Shown piece after piece: positions 27,956 through 36,954 of a DNA stretch of 64,000 nucleotides; within the stretch, counting starts at the first letter, position 1, and every line of letters begins with the position of its first letter. The notes under the pieces are model-generated. The model was given only the letters and a program-made list of their open reading frames with translations, ran no database searches and was not told the origin of the DNA. The DNA lies in contig NC_007760.1 in NCBI RefSeq assembly GCF_000013385.1, positions 4,934,001 through 4,998,000 on the forward strand. The letters are read 5' to 3'. Made by a program: the position numbers and the translations under genes. The DNA is from Anaeromyxobacter dehalogenans 2CP-C. GTDB lineage: Bacteria; Myxococcota; Myxococcia; Myxococcales; Anaeromyxobacteraceae.

Positions 27956-28699
27956 TCAGCCGCGGGCGACGAGGCCCGCCACGAACGCCGCGCCGAAGCC
28001 GTTGTCCACGTTCACCACCGTGACGTTCGGCGCGCAGGAGTTCAGCATCGTGAACAGCGGCGCGAGCCCGCCCAGCGAGGCGCCGTAGCCGACCGAGGTC
28101 GGCACGCCGATCACCGGCCGGCCCACCAGGCCGCCCACCACCGAGGGCAGCGCGCCCTCCATGCCCGCGGCGACGATCACCGCGCGGGCCCGGTCGAGGT
28201 CGTCGCGCCGCGCCAGCAGCCGGTGGATCCCGGCCACGCCCACGTCGTAGACGCGGATGGGCTCGACGCCCATCACCTCCAGCGTCACCGCCGCCTCCTC
28301 GCACACCGGGATGTCCGAGGTGCCGGCGCAGCACACCGCCACCGGCCCGCGCGCCGGCAGGTCCATCCTCCCCCGGCGCAGCGTGCGCGAGACCGGGTCG
28401 TAGACGCTGCCCTTCACCGCGCGGCGGGCCGGGCCGGCCTTCTCCGGGGCGAGGCGGGTGACGAGGAGCGGGCCGCGGGCGGCGAGCTTGCGGGCGATGG
28501 CCGCCACCTGCGCGGCGGTCTTCGACTCGGCCAGCACCACCTCCGGCATCCCCACCCGCAGGGTGCGGTGCGTGTCGAGCGTGGCGAGGTCGCCCATGCG
28601 CTCGAACGGCGCGCCCTTCAGGGCGGCCACCGCCTCGTCGAGCGACGACTGGCCGCGCTTCACGCGGGCGAGGAGCGCGCGCAGGGTCTTCTCGTCCAT
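27956..28699 (-). CDS. larB: Nickel-pincer cofactor biosynthesis protein LarB
   Basis: The 247-residue PurE-like enzyme carboxylates and cleaves nicotinate adenine dinucleotide to start pincer cofactor synthesis. Key parts are [45 protein letters not shown] and [19 protein letters not shown]. The C-terminal [19 protein letters not shown] holds the Cys required for catalysis in the family. Length and motif order are canonical. It sits between cheC and larC, an unusual neighbourhood that may only reflect compact packing. Confidence 0.95.
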
Positions 28700-28708
28700 G
28701 CGCGCTGT

Positions 28709-29329
28709 CTATCGCAGATCGAGATGCGAGAGGAGCTTCGCGACGCGGGCCGGCTCGGGCATCACCAGGATGAGCCCCTCCAGGGCGGGCTCGCCCGCGA
28801 CCACCGGCCCGTCCGCGCCGGTGGACAGGACGAACCGGGTGGCGAGCGCGATCGAGCCGGCGTGCGAGACGAGCCGCTCCACGCACTCGCGCCCGCTGCC
28901 GCGCGCGAAGCCGGGCACCGAGAGCAGGAGCTTCTCCCCCACCAGCGCGGCCACCGCCGAGACGAACGCGCTCCCCACGATGTTGCCCGACTCGAGGAGC
29001 GCGCTCTCCGCCATGCCCGCCCAGGCGCCGCCGGGCGGGAACCCGAGCACCGCGGCGAGCGCCTCGGCGTCGCGCTCCTGGAGCGCGAGGAGCAGGTCGC
29101 CGGTGAGCGGCCCCTCCAGCTTCACGCCCACCGCGACGAGGTCCTGCCCCAGGCCGCCCAGGAACGCGGCGATGGCGCCGGTCTCGGCGCCCACCCACGC
29201 CTCGGGCACGTCCATGTGGATGGGCCGGCGCGCGAGGCGACCGAGCGCGGTGATGGCCTGGCCGCAGCCGATGCTGGCGAGCTCCTGGAGCGCGTCCAGC
29301 TCGCGCGGGCCGAAGCCGGGAGCGCTCAC
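28709..29329 (-). CDS. CheC-like chemotaxis phosphatase
   Basis: The 206-residue protein has the CheC/FliY fold. Of the two expected active-site segments, the N-terminal one reads LQELASIGCGQAITALG, with Gln where Asn is usual. The C-terminal one, ALLESGNIVGSAFVSAV, keeps Glu and Asn. It may therefore have only one functional CheY-P phosphatase site. The GTG start at 29329 overlaps the cheA stop (GTGA), so translation is coupled. Confidence 0.82.
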   Translation of the reverse strand: MSAPGFGPRELDALQELASIGCGQAITALGRLARRPIHMDVPEAWVGAETGAIAAFLGGLGQDLVAVGVKLEGPLTGDLLLALQERDAEALAAVLGFPPGGAWAGMAESALLESGNIVGSAFVSAVAALVGEKLLLSVPGFARGSGRECVERLVSHAGSIALATRFVLSTGADGPVVAGEPALEGLILVMPEPARVAKLLSHLDLR

Positions 29330-31350
29330 GCGAACAGCCTCTGGACGTCGAGGATGAAGACCGGCCGCCCGGTGCCGAGCACGGTCACCGCGGAGAGGCC
29401 GGGCACCAGCTCGAGCGGGCTGCCGAGCGGCTTCAGCACCGCCTCGTGCTGGCCGAGCAGCGCGTCCACCGCCAGGCCCACCCGGCCCGGCTCGCCGCCC
29501 TCGGCCACCACCACCGCGCGCACGTCGCCGGCCGCGGCCGGGAAGCCGAGCAGCCGGGAGAGGTCGCGCACCGGGACGAGCTCGCCGTCGTAGGGGAGCA
29601 CCGGCTCGCCGCGGCTCCGGTCGAGCCGCGACAGCTCCACCTGCGCGGCGCCGTGCACCTTCGCGATGGGCAGGCCCAGCACCTCCTCGCCCACGCGGAC
29701 GAGCAGCACCGGCTGCACCGCCACGGTGAGCGGCAGGCGGAAGGTGACGCGCGCGCCAACGCCCGGCGCGCTCTCCACCTCGAGCGTGCCCCCGAGCGCC
29801 TCGACGGTCCGCTTCACCGAGTCCATGCCCACGCCGCGGCCGGACAGCTCGGTGACCTGCTCGGCGGTGGACACGCCCGGCAGGCAGCAGAGCATGAGCG
29901 CCTCGCGGTCGGAGAGCGCCGCCGCCTGCTCCGGCGCGAGCACCCCGCGCGCCACCGCCGCCTGGCGGAGCCGCTCCGGGTCGAGCCCGCGCCCGTCGTC
30001 GGACACCTCCAGGATGACGCGGTCGCGCTCGCGGCGGGCGGTGAGCGCGAGCCGGCCGGTGGCGGGCTTCCCGGCGAGCAGCCGCAGGTGCGTCGGCTCG
30101 ATGCCGTGGTCCACCGCGTTCCGGAGCACGTGCTGGAGCGGGTCGGACAGCTCCTCCAGGATGGCGCGGTCGATCTCGATCTCGGCGCCCTGCACGTCGA
30201 GCTCCACCTGCTTGTTCACGGCGCGGGCGAGGTCGCGGACCACGCGCGGCAGCCGCTCGGTGACGAGCGCGAGCGGGGTCATCCGCACCGTCATCACCTT
30301 GTCGTGCAGGTCCTTCACGATGGCGTGCAGCCGGTCCACGCCCTCGTCGAGCGGCGCGCGCACGTCGCGCGGCAGCCCGCGGCCCACCTCGCGGATGCGG
30401 GCGGTGGCGAGGATGAGCTCGCCCACCGCGTCGAGGAAGCCGTCCAGGATCTCGGTCTTCACCCTCACCGTGCGGGCCGGCTCGGCGGGCGCCTCGCGCG
30501 CGGGGGCCGGCGCGGGCGCGGCCGGGGCGGCGGCGAGCGGCGGCGCCGCGGCCGCCTCGCGCACCGCCACCGCGGCGAGGTCGGAGATCTGCGCGAGCGC
30601 CCGCTCCAGCGCGGCGAGCGGCTCCGGCGAGTGCAGCTCCACCTCGAGCCGCTTCCCGGGGATGCGCCCGGCCTTCAGGTCCTCGACGGTGGGGGCCGAG
30701 CGCGCCACCGCGCCGAGCGCCGCGAGCTTCTTCACCACGAGGAACGCGCGCACCGCCGGCACCGGGCAGCCCGGCGCGATGTCCACCTCCACCTGCACCC
30801 GCCGGTGCGCGCGCGGCGCCGGCTCGGCGGGCGCGGGGCCGGCGGCGGGATCGGCCGCGGGCGGGGCCGCCGGCGCGGGGGCGGCCGGCGGGGACGCGGG
30901 CGCGGCGGGCTGGGCGGCGAAGGGATCGCCCGCCGCCGGCGCGGCCGGCTCGCCCGCGCGGCAGCGGCGCGCCGCCTCCACCACCCGCGCCACCAGCGCG
31001 GCGTCCGGCTCCGGCTTCTCCCCGCGCCCGGCGCCCTGCACCATGGCGGCGAGCGCGTCGCCCGCGGCGAGCAGCACGTCCACCGCGGCGGCGTCGAGGC
31101 GGCCGGGCTCGCCGCGGAACACGTCCACCAGGTCCTCGGCCTTGTGCGCGAGCGTGGCGATGCCGTCGAACGCCATGGCGGCGCTCATGCCCTTCACGCT
31201 GTGCGCGTGCCGGAACAGGCTGTCGATGGTGGCCTTGACGGGGCGCCCCTCGCGCACCGCCCGCTCGATCTCGACCAGGTCGCGCCCGTAGCCGGCGAGG
31301 TGCTCGCTCGACTCGGCCACGTAGAGGGAGAGGTACTTCTGGAGGTCCAC
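29326..31350 (-). CDS. cheA: Chemotaxis histidine kinase CheA
   Basis: The 674-residue kinase has the full domain order. The P1 Hpt domain carries the phospho-acceptor in RHAHSVKGM (about residues 47-55). An Ala/Pro-rich linker (about 135-185) leads to a P2-like CheY-docking domain (PGCPVPAVRAFLVVKKL). The P3 dimerisation helices (EILDGFLDAVGELILATARI) are followed by the P4 ATPase with N box HVLRNAVDHGIE and G box DDGRGLDPERL, and the P5 CheW-like domain (LTVAVQPVLLVRVGEEVLGLPI). It works with cheW (31835), the MCP (32259), cheY (31376) and cheC. No cheR or cheB is in the window, so adaptation is either encoded elsewhere or absent. Confidence 0.96.
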   Translation of the reverse strand: MDLQKYLSLYVAESSEHLAGYGRDLVEIERAVREGRPVKATIDSLFRHAHSVKGMSAAMAFDGIATLAHKAEDLVDVFRGEPGRLDAAAVDVLLAAGDALAAMVQGAGRGEKPEPDAALVARVVEAARRCRAGEPAAPAAGDPFAAQPAAPASPPAAPAPAAPPAADPAAGPAPAEPAPRAHRRVQVEVDIAPGCPVPAVRAFLVVKKLAALGAVARSAPTVEDLKAGRIPGKRLEVELHSPEPLAALERALAQISDLAAVAVREAAAAPPLAAAPAAPAPAPAREAPAEPARTVRVKTEILDGFLDAVGELILATARIREVGRGLPRDVRAPLDEGVDRLHAIVKDLHDKVMTVRMTPLALVTERLPRVVRDLARAVNKQVELDVQGAEIEIDRAILEELSDPLQHVLRNAVDHGIEPTHLRLLAGKPATGRLALTARRERDRVILEVSDDGRGLDPERLRQAAVARGVLAPEQAAALSDREALMLCCLPGVSTAEQVTELSGRGVGMDSVKRTVEALGGTLEVESAPGVGARVTFRLPLTVAVQPVLLVRVGEEVLGLPIAKVHGAAQVELSRLDRSRGEPVLPYDGELVPVRDLSRLLGFPAAAGDVRAVVVAEGGEPGRVGLAVDALLGQHEAVLKPLGSPLELVPGLSAVTVLGTGRPVFILDVQRLFA

Positions 31351-31375
31351 GGCGCGCCCGCCCCCGGGCCCGCGA

Positions 31376-31744
31376 TCAGGCGTCGCCCATCACCTTCTTG
31401 ACGACGGACAGCACGTCCTCGGCCTTGAACGGCTTCACGATGAAGTCGCTCGCGCCGGCCTCGATCGCCTCCATCACCAGCGACTCCTGCCCGAGCGCGC
31501 TGCACATCACGATCACCGCCCGCGCGTCGTGCTTGATGATCTCGCGCGTCGCCTCGATGCCGCTCTTGAACGGCATGACGATGTCCATGGTGGTGAGGTC
31601 GGGCTTCAGCTCCTTGTACTTCTCGACCGCCTCCAGCCCGTTCGCGGCCTCGCCGACGACCTCGAACCCGGACCCGGAGAAGATGTCCTTGATCATGTTC
31701 CGCATGAAGATCGCGTCGTCGACGATCAGGACTCGCTTCGCCAT
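31376..31744 (-). CDS. cheY: Single-domain response regulator CheY
   Basis: The 122-residue receiver domain has the acidic pair in VLIVDDAIFMRN, the phospho-Asp in DLTTMDIVMP, the switch Ser in MCSALGQ, and the conserved Lys in IVKPFKAED. It has no output domain. The ATG at 31744 follows a GGAGGGG site; upstream in-frame codons are non-conserved. It is the presumed phosphoryl acceptor of the adjacent CheA and substrate of the CheC-like protein. It is preceded by its own promoter, so cheY-cheA-cheC may be transcribed apart from mcp-cheW. Confidence 0.96.
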   Translation of the reverse strand: MAKRVLIVDDAIFMRNMIKDIFSGSGFEVVGEAANGLEAVEKYKELKPDLTTMDIVMPFKSGIEATREIIKHDARAVIVMCSALGQESLVMEAIEAGASDFIVKPFKAEDVLSVVKKVMGDA

Positions 31745-31773
31745 GGACTCAGGCCCCTCCCGGGAATTCGGGG

Positions 31774-31803
31774 ACGTTACCATCGGTCTTGCGCGGCGGA
31801 CAA
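31774..31803 (-). promoter_or_regulatory. Sigma-70-like promoter of cheY-cheA-cheC
   Basis: TTGTCC (31798-31803) and TAACGT (31774-31779) lie on the minus strand with an 18-base spacer, in the 90-base gap between cheW and cheY. Confidence 0.6.
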
Positions 31804-31834
31804 GGCGCCGCCCGCCTGCGCACCTCTGCGCACG

Positions 31835-32248
31835 TCACCTCCCGCCGAACAGCGCGGAGGCCTGCTCGGCCAGCGCCTCCGCGCCGAGCACCGTCACCGC
31901 GCCGGTGCGCGCCTCGGCGAGGCCGCGCACCAGGCCGCCGCCGGCCTCCGGCGGCGCGAGCGGCTCGACCCCGAGCACGCCGCCGATGAGCAGGCCCAGC
32001 GCGCGCTTGCCCTGATCCAGGATGAGCACCATGCCGGCGCCGTCCCGGAGCGGCTGGGGCGCGAGCCCGACCAGCGCGGCGAGGTCCACCACCGCCACCA
32101 CCCGGCCGCGCAGGTTCATGACGCCGCGCACCGCCTCGGAGGCGCGCGGGACGCGCGCGAACGGCGGCTGCGGCAGCACCACCTCGCGCACCGCCGCGAG
32201 CGGCAGGGCGTAGCGCTCGCCGGCGACGCGGAAGACGACGTGGCGCAC
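31835..32248 (-). CDS. cheW: CheW-like coupling protein
   Basis: The 137-residue CheW fold has VVFRVAGERYALPLAAVREVV at the N-terminus and VRGVMNLRGRVVAVVDLAALVG, the standard receptor/CheA-binding core, followed by LILDQGKRALGLLIGGVLGVE. It is the GTG-started second gene of the mcp-cheW pair (10-base gap). It is shorter than E. coli CheW because the C-terminal part is trimmed. Confidence 0.93.
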   Translation of the reverse strand: MRHVVFRVAGERYALPLAAVREVVLPQPPFARVPRASEAVRGVMNLRGRVVAVVDLAALVGLAPQPLRDGAGMVLILDQGKRALGLLIGGVLGVEPLAPPEAGGGLVRGLAEARTGAVTVLGAEALAEQASALFGGR

Positions 32249-32258
32249 GCCTCGGACC

Positions 32259-33647
32259 TCAGCCCAGCCGGAACCGCGAGACCACCGTCTGCAGCTCGAC
32301 CGAGAGGTTGGTGAGCTCCTGCGCGGCGCTCGCCATCTGCGACACCGCGGCGATCTGCTCGGCGGTGACCTTGCGGACCTGCTCGGTGGCGCTCGCGTTC
32401 GACGAGGCCACGTCGGAGATGTGGTCCATGGCCTGGACCATGTCGGCCGAGCCGTTCAGCTGCTCGCGCGCGTCCTGCGAGATGACGCGCACCTTCTCGG
32501 CGCCGCTCGCCGCGATGGTGGCGATGTCCGAGAGCGTGCGGATGATCGCGTTCAGGTCCTCGCGCCCGTCGCCCAGCTCGGCCACCGACTCCTTCATGGT
32601 CTCGACCACCTTCGCGGCGCGGCCGGAGATGTCGGTCGCGAGCGAGGAGATCTGCTCGGCGGAGCGGCCGGCCGCCTCGGCGAGCTTGCGCACCTCCTCG
32701 GCCACCACCGCGAACCCGCGCCCGTACTCGCCGGCGCGCGCCGCCTCGATGGTGGCGTTCAGCGCGAGCAGGTTGGTCTGGTTCGCCACCTGGGTGATGG
32801 CCTCGACGATCTTGGAGATCTCCTTGGTGCGCTCGCCGAACGCGAACACCTGCTCGCTGGCCGCCTCGATGCGGGCGAACACCTTCTTCACCTTCTCGCC
32901 GGCGAGCCGGGCCGCCTCGCCGCCGGAGGCGGCCGAGGTGCTGGTCTCCACCGAGGCGCGGGCCGCCTCCTCGGCGCTGCGGGCGGTGCGCTCGATGGAG
33001 GCGGCGATCTCGCCGATCACCTTCGAGGTCCGCTCCACCAGGTCCGACTGCTGCCCGGCGCCCACCGCGATCTTCTCCATCGACGAGGCCACCTCGTCGG
33101 TGGAGGCGTTCACGTCCTCGGCGCTGGTCTGCAGGTCGTTGGCGCTGTCCGAGACCGACTGCGCGGTCCGCTGGATGCGCGAGACGAGGTCCCGCAGGTT
33201 CTCCTGCATGGTGCGGATGGCCTCGGTGAGGTCGTCGATCTCGTCGTGGAACGCCTTCTGCTCCTCGGAGACCACCGCGCGCGAGAGGTCGCCGCGGCTG
33301 ATCTCCACCGCGCTCGCCTTGAGGCGCCCGACGCGCGCCACCCGGGCGATGGCGAGGGTGAGCCCCTGCCCGAGCGCGAGCGTGAGCACGAGGATGATGA
33401 CGACGCCCGCGGCGCGGCTCGCCACCCAGGCCTGCACGAGCGGCACCGCGAACAGGAGCACGCCGCCCACGATGAAGTAGGAGACGAGGATCTTCGTCTG
33501 CAGCGAGACGGTCAGGCCGGCGGCGGGCGGCGCGGGGCGGAGCGGCGGCTCGGCGGCGCGGCCGCGGACGGCCACCAGGTGCGGCGCGTCCTGCCAGCGG
33601 GCGCTCGGGCGGGTGGACTGGAGTCGCTCGTCTCTCGCTCGGGCCAC
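32259..33647 (-). CDS. Methyl-accepting chemotaxis protein without a periplasmic sensor domain
   Basis: The 462-residue receptor has a polar N-terminus of about 48 residues. Two transmembrane helices follow almost back to back (about 50-72 and 78-100), leaving no room for a periplasmic ligand domain. A HAMP-like segment ([20 protein letters not shown]) leads to a long coiled-coil signalling domain. The CheA/CheW-binding hairpin tip is intact ([25 protein letters not shown] region, about residues 280-305). It may sense membrane state, energy, or signals through a partner protein. GTG 33647 is the assumed start. Confidence 0.93.
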   Translation of the reverse strand: MARARDERLQSTRPSARWQDAPHLVAVRGRAAEPPLRPAPPAAGLTVSLQTKILVSYFIVGGVLLFAVPLVQAWVASRAAGVVIILVLTLALGQGLTLAIARVARVGRLKASAVEISRGDLSRAVVSEEQKAFHDEIDDLTEAIRTMQENLRDLVSRIQRTAQSVSDSANDLQTSAEDVNASTDEVASSMEKIAVGAGQQSDLVERTSKVIGEIAASIERTARSAEEAARASVETSTSAASGGEAARLAGEKVKKVFARIEAASEQVFAFGERTKEISKIVEAITQVANQTNLLALNATIEAARAGEYGRGFAVVAEEVRKLAEAAGRSAEQISSLATDISGRAAKVVETMKESVAELGDGREDLNAIIRTLSDIATIAASGAEKVRVISQDAREQLNGSADMVQAMDHISDVASSNASATEQVRKVTAEQIAAVSQMASAAQELTNLSVELQTVVSRFRLG

Positions 33648-33710
33648 GATGCCTCTCTCGTCTCGCCGCTCGGGAAGGGGTCGCCCCGCGGGGCGGTGAC
33701 CGGCGGGCCG

Positions 33711-33738
33711 ATCCTAGACCCGCGGGAGGTGATGTCAA
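33711..33738 (-). promoter_or_regulatory. Sigma-70-like promoter of mcp-cheW
   Basis: A consensus TTGACA (33733-33738) and TAGGAT (33711-33716) with a 16-base spacer lie on the minus strand. The -35 overlaps the last codon of thiL. A CGCCCCGCGGGGCG hairpin at about 33682-33695 lies in the leader. Confidence 0.7.
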
Positions 33739-34724
33739 AGAGGGCGCGGTGCGCGGAGGTGGTCGTGCCCGGAAGGCGCCGGGCGCTCGGCGCCGTCGGC
33801 GCCCAGGATGCGGACGCCGGCGCCGCGCTCGAGCCGGCCGATCACCGTGAGCGGAACCCGCGCCCGCGCGGCGGCGCGCTGCGCCCTCGCCAGGCGGGCG
33901 GCCGGCACCGCGGCCACGAGCTCGTAGTCCTCGCCGCCCCCGAGCGCCGGGCCGAGCGGATCGGGCAGCGAGCGGGCGAGCCGCCGGTAGGCCGCCGACG
34001 TCGGCACCGCGGCCGCGTCCAGCACCGCGGCCACGCCGGACTCGTCGCAGAGGTGGCCGACGTCCTGGACGAGGCCGTCGGACACGTCGATGGCGGCGCG
34101 GGCCACGCCGGCGAGCGCGCGGCCGAGCGCGAGGCGCGGCGCGGGCCGGCGCTGGCGGCGCGCGAGCGCGGCGGGCGCGCCGGGGGCGAGGCCGAGCGCG
34201 GCGTCGCCGAACGTGCCGGACGCGACGAGGAGGTCGCCGGGTCGCGCGCCGGAGCGCAGCAGCGCGCGGCCGCGGCGGACCGCGCCCAGCGCGGTCACGG
34301 TCACCGACAGCTCGGAGGCGCGCGAGACGTTCCCGCCCACCACCGCGATCCGGTGGGCGCGGGCGCAGGCGCCGAGGCCGCGGGCCACGCCCTCCAGCCG
34401 CTCCGGCGGCGTGCCGCGCGGGAACGCCAGCGCCACCAGCGCCCACAGCGGCCGGGCGCCCATCGAGGCGAGATCGGAGAGGTTCACCGCGAGCGCCTTC
34501 CAGCCCACGTCCTCGGCGGTGAAGCGCGCGTCGAAGTGGACGCCCTCCACCACCGCGTCCACGGTGGCGGCGAGGTCCTCGCCGGGCGGCGGCGCGAGCA
34601 GCGCGGTGTCGTCGCCGGGCCCGAGGCGCACGCCCGCGCCGGCGAGCGGCAGCGCGCGGGTGAAGCGCTCGATGAGCTCGAACTCGCCCGGGGGCGGGCG
34701 CGGCGCGGCGGCGCGGCGCGGCAC
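33735..34724 (-). CDS. thiL: Thiamine-monophosphate kinase
   Basis: The 329-residue enzyme of the PurM-like ATP-grasp-related fold phosphorylates TMP to thiamine diphosphate. It has the N-terminal FELIERFTRAL, the Mg/ATP loop GPGDDTALL, EGVHFD, and NLSDLASMGARPLWALVAL. GGNVSRASELSVTVTALG, IDVSDGLVQDVGHL and GGGEDYELVAAVP are further ThiL motifs, and the length is normal. It lies 6 bases after the PocR-kinase gene and probably belongs to that transcript. The C-terminal tail is Arg/Pro-rich. Confidence 0.94.
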   Translation of the reverse strand: MPRRAAAPRPPPGEFELIERFTRALPLAGAGVRLGPGDDTALLAPPPGEDLAATVDAVVEGVHFDARFTAEDVGWKALAVNLSDLASMGARPLWALVALAFPRGTPPERLEGVARGLGACARAHRIAVVGGNVSRASELSVTVTALGAVRRGRALLRSGARPGDLLVASGTFGDAALGLAPGAPAALARRQRRPAPRLALGRALAGVARAAIDVSDGLVQDVGHLCDESGVAAVLDAAAVPTSAAYRRLARSLPDPLGPALGGGEDYELVAAVPAARLARAQRAAARARVPLTVIGRLERGAGVRILGADGAERPAPSGHDHLRAPRPL

Positions 34725-34730
34725 GGCGCG

Positions 34731-36112
<1,382 letters not shown>

Positions 36113-36116
<4 letters not shown>

Positions 36117-36805
36117 GGCACCGTCGCCTCGGGCGGCAGCCGCGCGCCGCGCAGGTCCACGCGCGAGAAGATCTGGCCCAGGAACTCCTTCTCGGTGATC
36201 TGCCAGACCGCCTCCAGGCCGAAGCCCCGGTCCAGGCTGCGGTAGCAGCGCTGCAGGAGGAGGTAGAGCGTCTCGACCACGCCGTCGCCGCGGATGGCCA
36301 CCGCCGGCACGAACGGCGGCTGGATCACCTTGCGCAGGTCGTCGAGCTCGTGGTCGGCGCGCGCGTCCGGCAGGTCGCGCTTGTTGAGCTGGACGACGAT
36401 GGGCAGGGTCCGGTAGTCGAGCCCGTTCGCCTCCAGGTTCGCGAGCATGTTGTTCCAGTAGGCGAGCGTGGACCCGGCCTCGCTGCGGCGCGAGTCGGCC
36501 ACGAACGCCACCGCGTCGGTGCCCTGGAGCACGATGCGCCGGGTGGACTCGTGCATCACCTGCCCCGGCACCGTGTACAGCTTCAGCTTCACCTTCACGC
36601 CGGCGCGGGTGCGGAAGAACACCGGCATCATGTCGAAGAACAGGGTGCGATCGTCCTTGGTGTCGAGCGTCATGAGGCGCCCGCGGACCTTGGGGTCGAT
36701 CTTCTGGAAGAGCGACTGGAGGTTCGTCGTCTTCCCGGACAGCGCGGGGCCGTAGTACACGACCTTGACCGCGATCTCCCGGCTGTCTTCGTTGAACTGG
36801 ACCAT
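36113..36805 (-). CDS. MglA-like small Ras-type GTPase
   Basis: The 230-residue GTPase belongs to the bacterial MglA family. G1 is YYGPALSGKTTNL (MglA has GPGLGGKT-type loops). The G3 region is YTVPGQV in place of DxxG, as in MglA, and G4 is NKRD in VQLNKRDLPDA. The C-terminal about 35 residues (VWQITEKEFLGQIFSR...) exceed the GTPase core. In myxobacteria MglA controls polarity and motility; whether this paralogue does so is unknown. No MglB (roadblock) partner is adjacent; the downstream overlapping gene is a PocR kinase. Confidence 0.9.
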
Positions 36806-36846
36806 GCGCGTGGGGGCGCACCGCCACGGACGGCGGCCGCGGCGGC

Positions 36847-36874
36847 CATCCTAGCCGATCACCGGCCGGGCCGA
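36847..36874 (-). promoter_or_regulatory. Possible promoter of the MglA-like GTPase operon
   Basis: TAGGAT (36847-36852) lies 16 bases from a weak TTCGGC (36869-36874) on the minus strand. The -10 is identical to that of the mcp promoter; the -35 is poor. Confidence 0.35.
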
Positions 36875-36954
36875 ACCTTTCCGCCGCCCGCTCGCCCGCT
36901 TCGGGAGCGCCTGGCCGGTGGGAGCCTTCCTTCCCCTCGGCCGGGGGACCGCGG

